A stretch of 11,399 nucleotides of DNA from CALBPI01 sp039700805 (GTDB taxonomy: Bacteria; Pseudomonadota; Gammaproteobacteria; Steroidobacterales; Woeseiaceae): contig JBCAZE010000103.1 of the NCBI GenBank assembly GCA_039700805.1, forward strand, positions 1 through 11,399. Reading direction: 5' to 3'. Positions 6,806 to 11,399 of the stretch are shown piece after piece. Each line of letters opens with the position of its first letter. The stretch's first letter is position 1. Made by a program: the position numbers and the translations under genes. Below the pieces are notes generated by a model, which saw only the letters and a program-made list of their open reading frames with translations, did no database searches and was not told where the DNA came from.

Positions 6806-7234
6806 TTATTCGTAGCTGTCGAGCAACAGGTTGGTCTCTGTGGCATTAATACCGTCAAACAGTCGAATCTCACCCACGATCTTATTGAATGACACCAACG
6901 AATCGGTTGCGATCTCGGCGATCAGGTCCCATCGTCCTGTTGTGTGATGCACGTGTGAGACGTTGGGGTTGCCGCGCAACTGGTCGATGATGCGTTGCTC
7001 ACTCGCGCTGTCGACGCGGATGCTCATAAGCGCGCGCACCGGCGGTCGCTCGATCTCGTCACTGAGTTTTACCGTGTAGCCCAGGATCACGCCATCTCGT
7101 TCTAGGCGTCGCATGCGATTTTGTACCGTCGCTCGTGAGACGCCAGATCGCTTCGCGAGATCGGCCACCGAGGCACGGGCATCGGATCGCAGCATCGAGA
7201 GTAGTCGCTGATCTTTTGCATCTAGCGCCTTCAT
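6806..7234 (-). CDS. Lrp/AsnC-family transcriptional regulator
   Basis: This 142-residue DNA-binding regulator is of normal length for the family. The N-terminal winged helix-turn-helix is clear: LDAKDQRLLSMLRSDAR (4-20), DLAKRSGVSRATVQNRMRRLERDGVI (25-50). A short linker leads to the C-terminal RAM (ligand-binding, oligomerising) domain (about 66-140), including TGRWDLIAEI (99-108) and INATETNLLL (129-138). Family members sense amino acids, and many control a divergent catabolic gene and themselves. Here the regulator is divergent from ornithine cyclodeaminase, so arginine, ornithine or proline is the likely effector (inference). I chose the ATG at 7234, which places the conserved LD..D near residue 4. 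A GTG at 7243 would add three residues. A three-codon reading frame (ATG at 7247, stop at 7236) ends just before the chosen start and might couple translation. Confidence 0.92.
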   Translation of the reverse strand: MKALDAKDQRLLSMLRSDARASVADLAKRSGVSRATVQNRMRRLERDGVILGYTVKLSDEIERPPVRALMSIRVDSASEQRIIDQLRGNPNVSHVHHTTGRWDLIAEIATDSLVSFNKIVGEIRLFDGINATETNLLLDSYE

Positions 7235-7284
7235 ATCACACACCCATATTGATCAAATCGTCAGTTATTACGACCATAATGCTA

Positions 7285-7300
7285 ATTATTTATGAATAAT
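7285..7300. promoter_or_regulatory. candidate Lrp-type operator, site 1
   Basis: ATTATTTATGAATAAT is a 16-base near-perfect palindrome with one mismatched pair (positions 7291/7294 within the centre). Its core TATTTATGAATA (7287-7298) recurs in reverse orientation 36 bases to the right. AT-rich imperfect palindromes in divergent gaps are typical binding sites of Lrp/AsnC proteins. Assignment to the adjacent regulator is inference. Confidence 0.5.
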
Positions 7301-7322
7301 GTCAATTTGTGACTCTTAAAAA

Positions 7323-7334
7323 TATCCATAAATA
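7323..7334 (-). promoter_or_regulatory. candidate Lrp-type operator, site 2
   Basis: TATTTATGGATA read on the minus strand matches the core of site 1 at 11 of 12 positions, in the opposite orientation. The site centres are 36 bases apart. It overlaps the region where the ornithine cyclodeaminase promoter should lie, so occupancy could repress or activate that gene. Confidence 0.45.
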
Positions 7335-7375
7335 GACGCTAATATGATCACATTGCAAATACACAGGGGTGTGCT

Positions 7376-8425
7376 ATGACCCGTTTCGTTGATGTTGCTG
7401 CGCTTCGGCGCATTGTGAACCGCGTGGGTGCGGATCAATTCCTCGTCGGAATGACGGAGACCATGCGGCAAGATTTTGTCCGTTGGGAGGAATTCGAAAA
7501 GATGGCCCGCGTTGCGAACCATAGTGATATCGGCGTTATCGAGCTGATGCCAATCTCCGATGAGACGCGTTACTCGTTCAAGTATGTCAATGGCCATCCG
7601 GGGAATGAAAAGCGTGGTGTGTCGACAGTGATGGCGTTTGGTGCGTTAGCCGATGTTGATACCGGCTATCCAACACTCGTGTCTGAATTGACGGTGACCA
7701 CGGCGTTTAGGACCGCTGCAGCCACTGCGATTGCTTCCCAGGCATTGGCAAGACCCGATTCGAAAACGCTGGCGTTGATCGGTTGCGGTGCGCAGAGTGA
7801 GTTCCAGGCATTGGCGTTCCGCAATCTGTTGGGTATCGAGGAGATCCGCGTCTTTGATATCGATCCAGCCGCGGTCGCCAAGTTCTGTGGCCATATGCAA
7901 CAGTATCCTGACCTGAAGATTGTCGTCGCAGAGTCGACGGCATCTGCAGTCCGTGGCGCTGATATCGTGACAACCTGCACGGCGGACAAACGTTGGGCGA
8001 CGATTTTGACACCCGACATGATCGAGCCCGGTATGCATATCAACGGATTGGGCGGCGATTGCCCTGGTAAGACAGAGATCCACGCCGACATTCTGAAAGC
8101 GGCCAAGATCTTCGTCGAGTTCGAGCCACAAACCCGTATCGAGGGTGATATTCAGCAGCTTGCCGAAGACCATCCTGTGCATGATCTTTGGCGGGTGGTA
8201 GCCGGTAACGCGGCGGGCCGCGACGATGCAGAGCAAGTCACGTTCTTCGATTCCGTCGGCTTTGCGCTCGAGGACTTTTCTGCATTGCGTTACGTACAGC
8301 ATCTCGCTCTAGAGCTTAACGAAGGCGAAGAGATCGGTTTGATTCCCGACATGGATGATCCCAAAGATCTGTTCGCTCAGTTGAACGAAGACGTGTCGTC
8401 CGGCGCCAAAGTACAAGTCGCGTAA
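7376..8425 (+). CDS. ocd: ornithine cyclodeaminase
   Basis: This enzyme of 349 residues converts L-ornithine to L-proline and ammonia, with NAD held in the active site. From memory, the sequence aligns without gaps over most of its length with the structurally known Pseudomonas putida enzyme. The same numbered residues fall in place: R45, E56, K69, R112 and the catalytic aspartate D228 (GGDCPGKTE, 226-234). The NAD-binding Rossmann loop is LIGCGAQSEFQALAF (134-148). KYVNGHP (69-75) and STVMAFGALADVDTGYP (83-99) are also characteristic. Conservation of D228 and the ornithine-contacting residues argues for true cyclodeaminase activity rather than the mu-crystallin, ectoine-related or alanine dehydrogenase branches. 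It is the first gene of a plus-strand operon, 27 bases before arginase, and is divergent from an Lrp-type regulator that probably controls it. Confidence 0.94.
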   Translation: MTRFVDVAALRRIVNRVGADQFLVGMTETMRQDFVRWEEFEKMARVANHSDIGVIELMPISDETRYSFKYVNGHPGNEKRGVSTVMAFGALADVDTGYPTLVSELTVTTAFRTAAATAIASQALARPDSKTLALIGCGAQSEFQALAFRNLLGIEEIRVFDIDPAAVAKFCGHMQQYPDLKIVVAESTASAVRGADIVTTCTADKRWATILTPDMIEPGMHINGLGGDCPGKTEIHADILKAAKIFVEFEPQTRIEGDIQQLAEDHPVHDLWRVVAGNAAGRDDAEQVTFFDSVGFALEDFSALRYVQHLALELNEGEEIGLIPDMDDPKDLFAQLNEDVSSGAKVQVA

Positions 8426-8452
8426 GACGCGATAACCCGAAAGGTCTCGGTC

Positions 8453-9373
8453 ATGAACACAGTGAAAAAGCCTGTGCACATTATCAATGTGCCATTGGAT
8501 CTTGGTGCCTCAAGACGCGGTACTGATGCCGGCCCGTCTGCGCTGCGCGTTGCGGGTCTTGCCGACGGTATCACCTCGCTTGGATATTCCATCGCCAAGC
8601 AGACCGATATTTTCGTTCCCGCGATGGAAATGCGTGAGGCCACAGATCCAAAAGCCCGCTTCAAAGATGAGATTTTGGCGGTGTGCCAAACGCTCGCCGA
8701 AGATGCGATGTCCGTGCTCGAAAACGGCGAATGGCCACTCGTTATTGGCGGCGATCATTCGATTGCGATGGGCACTGTCTCAGGGCTGGCTGCGCATTTT
8801 AAAGCGCGTAATGAGCGTCTTGGCTTGATTTGGTTTGACGCGCATGGCGACATGAACCTGCCGGATACCTCACCGACCGGCAATGTTCATGGTATGCCAC
8901 TGGCTCACCTGTTGGGATATGGCGACGAGGATCTTTCCAATATTCTCGATACCCGGCCAGCGATCGACCATAGCAATGTGGTGCTGATCGGGATCCGCGA
9001 TATCGATGAGATAGAACGCGAGTTCATTAAACAAAGCGGCGTCACTGCGTTTACGATGCGAGAGATCGATCAACTTGGAATGCTCGAAGTCGCGACCCGG
9101 GCCTTGGATATCGTCAACCGGGGTACGGCCGGTTTTCATGTCAGTTTCGATCTCGACGGGTGTGACCCGAGTGTCATACCGGGTACGGGTACCACCGTAA
9201 TGGGTGGTGTGAGCTTTCGGGAGGCGCATCTATTGCTAGAGGAATGTGCAGCGGATGGGCGTATGACTTCACTCGAGGTAGTTGAGCTCAATCCGTTCCT
9301 GGATCACGCGAACATTTCAGCGGAACGCGCGGTTTCGCTCATTCAAAGCGCGCTCGGCAGAAGCATACTCTGA
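8453..9373 (+). CDS. rocF: arginase
   Basis: This 306-residue cytosolic, manganese-dependent ureohydrolase splits L-arginine into L-ornithine and urea. All metal-binding motifs are intact: GGDHSIA (H102), FDAHGDMN (D129, H131, D133) and SFDLDGCDP (D233, D235). The substrate-binding parts N135, H146 (SPTGNVHGMPL) and E278 (EVVELNP) are also present. The combination of SPTGNVHGMPL and FDLDGCDPSVIPGTG fits arginase better than agmatinase or formiminoglutamase. Length is usual for the family. AAAGG at 8440-8444 precedes the ATG by eight bases. It lies 27 bases after ornithine cyclodeaminase, giving the route arginine to ornithine to proline. This arginase plus cyclodeaminase pairing is established in Agrobacterium (arcA/arcB). 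No urease or proline dehydrogenase gene is within view. Confidence 0.94.
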   Translation: MNTVKKPVHIINVPLDLGASRRGTDAGPSALRVAGLADGITSLGYSIAKQTDIFVPAMEMREATDPKARFKDEILAVCQTLAEDAMSVLENGEWPLVIGGDHSIAMGTVSGLAAHFKARNERLGLIWFDAHGDMNLPDTSPTGNVHGMPLAHLLGYGDEDLSNILDTRPAIDHSNVVLIGIRDIDEIEREFIKQSGVTAFTMREIDQLGMLEVATRALDIVNRGTAGFHVSFDLDGCDPSVIPGTGTTVMGGVSFREAHLLLEECAADGRMTSLEVVELNPFLDHANISAERAVSLIQSALGRSIL

Positions 9374-9401
9374 TCTTATCTCTTGTATGCTAGACGGTGA
9401 G

Positions 9402-9420
9402 TCCAGGCACTCCGCCTGGA
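9402..9420 (+). other. hairpin between arginase and decarboxylase genes
   Basis: TCCAGGC at 9402-9408 pairs perfectly with GCCTGGA at 9414-9420 around the five-base loop ACTCC. It lies 29 bases after the arginase stop and ends 20 bases before the decarboxylase ribosome-binding site. No run of T follows, so it is unlikely to be a full intrinsic terminator. It could stabilise the upstream mRNA end or reduce expression of the downstream gene. Confidence 0.5.
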
Positions 9421-9440
9421 TGCATCGACTTGTCTCATTT

Positions 9441-9445
9441 GGGAG
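9441..9445 (+). promoter_or_regulatory. ribosome-binding site that fixes a TTG start
   Basis: GGGAG lies six bases before TTG at 9452. The next in-frame ATG is 44 codons further in, after residues that belong to the family N-terminus, so this site is the main reason to accept a TTG start for the decarboxylase. Confidence 0.7.
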
Positions 9446-9451
9446 AGAACA

Positions 9452-10867
9452 TTGACCGAAGAAGCTATCGAATCGCTATTTCCAAATAGGCAATCTCGGG
9501 CGCAAATCGATGCATGGCTTGCCGATGTGATTCGCAGCGCGCGTACGGCGGTTTCAGATGGCAGCGTTTCGCCGACGATCGACATGGATCAGTTTCATCG
9601 TCAGCTTGCGTCATTCGATTTTGCATCTCCGGTTGACTTCGATGATGTGACGCAATGGGTGATCGACAGCATGGTGGTGGGTGCCGTACAGATGACGCAT
9701 CCGCGCTACTTCGGTTTGTTTAATCCCGCGCCGAGCGTCGCATCGGAAGCCGCTGATGCGATCGCAGCTGCGTTCAACCCTCAAATCTGCGTGCGATCGC
9801 ATGCGCCCGTCGCTGTCGACATCGAGCGTCATGTCATTGAGCAAGTCGCATCGCGTCTCGGGTATGGAGCAATAGCGGATGGTCATTTTACGAGCGGTGG
9901 CTCTGAAGCTAATCGGACCGCCATGGTATGTGCGTTAACGCGCGCTCATGAGTCTTATGCAGCCCGAGGTGCGATGGCATTTGCGGGACAACCGAGGGTG
10001 TATGTTTCCAGAGAGAGTCATCTCGCTTGGTATAAGATCGCGCATGAGAATGGCATCGGTAGAGATGCCGTCGTCCTAGTAGAAACCGATGGTCATGGGC
10101 GCATGGATCCGACCCTTCTCGGACAATCGATCGAGACGGATCGTCGCAGCGGTTTTGTACCTATCATGATTGTCGCGACGGCTGGTACGACCAATGCTGG
10201 CGTGGTTGATCCGTTGTCCGTATGCCGCGACATCGCTGATTCGCACGGACTTTGGATGCATGTCGATGCTGCCTGGGGCGGGGCGTTGATCGCGAGCCAG
10301 CGTTACCGAGATGTGCTGTCAGGTATTGAATGCGCGGACTCGGTCACGATCGATGCGCACAAGTGGTTTGCGACCACCATGGGCGCCGGCATGTTTCTAA
10401 CGCGTGATACGAGAATCCTCCGCGAGGCGTTTTCGGTGTCGACAGACTACATGCCCTCAAACGATCAATCGGTTGATCTGTACGTGACCTCGTCACAATG
10501 GTCACGGCGTTTTACAGGACTCCGTTTGTTTCTATCGCTCGCCGTCGCCGGGTGGACAGGTTACGAGCAGCACGTCGAAAACGGTATTGCATTGATTGCG
10601 CGGTTGAACGCAACCTTGGCCGCAAAGGGATGGCGCGTTGCGAATGACTCGGCGATGGCGGTGACCTGCCTTTTGCCGCCGGATGGCGCAGCGAACGTCG
10701 AGTCGATCGTATCGCGCATTGTTGACGGCGGGGAGCATTGGGTGTCGATGACACGTTTCGAACATCAGCCAGTGATCAGAGCGTGTATCACGAATGGCCG
10801 CACCACGAGTGAAGATGTTGATGCACTGGCGAGTGCTTTGCACAGCGCTGCATTGGGCGTTGGTTAA
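9452..10867 (+). CDS. group II pyridoxal-phosphate-dependent amino acid decarboxylase
   Basis: This 471-residue fold-type I PLP enzyme belongs to the aromatic amino acid/glutamate/diaminobutyrate decarboxylase superfamily and removes CO2 from an amino acid. Motifs in order: HPRYFGLFNP (83-92), TSGGSEANRTAM (147-158), SRESHLAWYKIA with the cofactor-stacking H190, ATAGTTNAGVVDPL (242-255), HVDAAWGG with the PLP-binding D272, and DAHKWFATTMGAG with the Schiff-base lysine K304. RFTGLRLFLSLAVAGWTGYEQHV (353-375) and ITNGRTTSEDVDAL (446-459) complete the C-terminal domain. The start is TTG, supported by GGGAG. It is 78 bases after arginase and separated from it by a hairpin, so it may be a more weakly expressed operon member. 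The substrate is not readable from sequence; options include an acidic, aromatic or diamino acid. Its position suggests amino-acid catabolism or amine formation, but a direct link to arginine is inference. Confidence 0.9.
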   Translation: MTEEAIESLFPNRQSRAQIDAWLADVIRSARTAVSDGSVSPTIDMDQFHRQLASFDFASPVDFDDVTQWVIDSMVVGAVQMTHPRYFGLFNPAPSVASEAADAIAAAFNPQICVRSHAPVAVDIERHVIEQVASRLGYGAIADGHFTSGGSEANRTAMVCALTRAHESYAARGAMAFAGQPRVYVSRESHLAWYKIAHENGIGRDAVVLVETDGHGRMDPTLLGQSIETDRRSGFVPIMIVATAGTTNAGVVDPLSVCRDIADSHGLWMHVDAAWGGALIASQRYRDVLSGIECADSVTIDAHKWFATTMGAGMFLTRDTRILREAFSVSTDYMPSNDQSVDLYVTSSQWSRRFTGLRLFLSLAVAGWTGYEQHVENGIALIARLNATLAAKGWRVANDSAMAVTCLLPPDGAANVESIVSRIVDGGEHWVSMTRFEHQPVIRACITNGRTTSEDVDALASALHSAALGVG

Positions 10868-11134
10868 GCCAAACGAGTCATTTCAACATGGCGTCGTTCG
10901 TTCCGGAGCGGTTGTCACAACATCGTCACTTTTCTGTCAACCGATGTTCATCGGCGTTGGGCAATCTATCACTCCTGTAGACAGCGACACTGTGTCCGTC
11001 ATGCCTGGAATTGCAATGCAAGGTACTCAGCGAAAGATACAAGTAGAGCGCAGCCAACCCTCATGGCTAATCATGCTGCTACGCAGACTCAAATGGGCAT
11101 TGGCCCCGACGGCGTGTCTGGTGATCGTCGTTTC
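10868..11134. other. convergent intergenic region with a palindrome cluster
   Basis: This stretch lies between the decarboxylase stop and the stop of the minus-strand LacI-type gene, and I see no convincing gene in it. It contains four short perfect inverted repeats: GTTGTCACAAC (10911-10921), CCGATGTTCATCGG (10941-10954), GACACTGTGTC (10986-10996) and TTGCAATGCAA (11011-11021). A looser hairpin, AGCCA/TGGCT, lies further right. None has a T-tract suitable for an intrinsic terminator. Confidence 0.4.
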
Positions 11135-11399
11135 CTAGTCAGCATCGCTCGAACGACTCGTCGATCCGCGCGTAACGATCACATGTGCGAGGGTATCGTA
11201 GGGCGCGACCTGTTCGTCTTCACGCGCTGAGACCAAGTGTCGGACCGCGAGCGCTGCCATCTCAGATACGGGTTGACGCACGGTTGTCAGCGGTGGCCAA
11301 ACGACGTTTGCTAGCGATGAGTCGTCAAAGCCAGCGATCGATAACTGATCGGGCACAGAGATACCGGCTTGGGCCGCTGCCGCGAGACCACCAGCTGCC
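11135..11399 (-). CDS. LacI-family transcriptional regulator, C-terminal part
   Basis: Only the last 87 residues are in the window; the gene enters from the right edge and its DNA-binding domain is not seen. The visible part is the end of the periplasmic-binding-protein-like effector domain. It carries the family signature GISVPDQLSIAGFDDSSLA, then PPLTTVRQPVSEMAALAVRHL and a final VIVTRGSTSRSS segment, all typical of LacI/GalR proteins. Such regulators usually bind a sugar or nucleoside and repress neighbouring genes, which here should lie beyond the right edge. The gene is convergent with the decarboxylase, so it is unlikely to control the arginine genes. The stop at 11135-11137 is followed on the other strand by unrelated sequence. 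Confidence 0.88.
   Translation of the reverse strand, partial: AAGGLAAAAQAGISVPDQLSIAGFDDSSLANVVWPPLTTVRQPVSEMAALAVRHLVSAREDEQVAPYDTLAHVIVTRGSTSRSSDAD

Larger units (their letters stand above)
7235..7375. promoter_or_regulatory. AT-rich divergent control region of the Lrp and ornithine cyclodeaminase genes
   Basis: This gap is strikingly richer in A and T than the rest of the window and must contain both divergent promoters. For the plus strand the candidates are TATGAT at 7343-7348 as a -10 element, or TTGTGA (7307-7312) with TAAATA (7329-7334) at 16-base spacing. Neither is decisive. AGGGG at 7365-7369 is a good ribosome-binding site six bases before the ornithine cyclodeaminase ATG. TGATCA occurs near each end, at 7250-7255 and 7345-7350. 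Confidence 0.6.

Noticed and set aside
7646..8302. Minus-strand open frame of 218 codons opposite ornithine cyclodeaminase
   Set aside because: It lies entirely within a gene whose catalytic residues are all conserved. No motif or ribosome-binding site supports an antisense protein.
10861..10876. TTGG...CCAA hairpin at the decarboxylase stop as a terminator
   Set aside because: Four-pair stem with no T-tract, which is within chance expectation.
10888..11138. Short frames in the right-hand gap (30 codons from 10888; 45 codons from 11001, ending in a hydrophobic stretch)
   Set aside because: Neither has a credible ribosome-binding site or recognisable sequence, and the second merely runs up to the LacI stop. 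Not enough to call genes.

Overview
The window reads as chromosomal DNA of a Gram-negative bacterium, most likely a proteobacterium and possibly a marine gammaproteobacterium. The evidence is an OmpA-type peptidoglycan-binding outer-membrane protein, Sec signal peptides, a two-subunit sodium:solute symporter of the type typified by Vibrio VC_2705, and Lrp/AsnC and LacI regulators. Base composition is moderate-to-high GC throughout, apart from one AT-rich regulatory gap. The species assignment is an inference. I see no rRNA, tRNA, CRISPR array, insertion sequence or phage gene. Genes are densely packed and no stretch longer than 300 bases lacks one.

Left part (1-4645), cell envelope and unassigned genes. 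First comes an OmpA-family lipid-free exported protein with a probable LamG-like ectodomain (21-1331). It is followed by a small four-cysteine secreted protein (1464-1793). Next is a divergent pair: a CPBP/CAAX-type intramembrane protease on the minus strand (1847-2629) and a membrane-anchored strictosidine-synthase-like/SMP-30 beta-propeller on the plus strand (2771-3877). Two short membrane-associated proteins of unknown function then meet tail to tail, with stops 9 bases apart (3938-4180 and 4190-4645).

Middle (4698-7234, minus strand), transport and regulation. An Lrp/AsnC regulator is followed by the DUF4212 small subunit and the large subunit of a sodium:solute symporter.

Right part (7376-10867, plus strand), amino-acid catabolism. 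Ornithine cyclodeaminase, arginase and a group II pyridoxal-phosphate decarboxylase run in one direction, divergent from the Lrp gene. Together the first two enzymes convert arginine to ornithine plus urea, then ornithine to proline plus ammonia. The active-site residues of both are intact. The decarboxylase substrate cannot be read from the sequence. The 141-base AT-rich gap between the regulator and ornithine cyclodeaminase holds two nearly identical, oppositely oriented copies of TATTTATGRATA. These are good candidates for operators of the Lrp-type protein. The simplest model is a self-contained, Lrp-controlled module for arginine/ornithine uptake and use; assigning the symporter to this job is inference.

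The window ends in the C-terminal part of a LacI-family regulator (minus strand), convergent with the decarboxylase. The gap between them contains a cluster of short perfect palindromes.

I did not find a clearly new multi-gene system. The best leads are the catabolic trio with its unassigned decarboxylase, the paired operators, the four-cysteine secreted protein and the EF-hand-like loop in the symporter.
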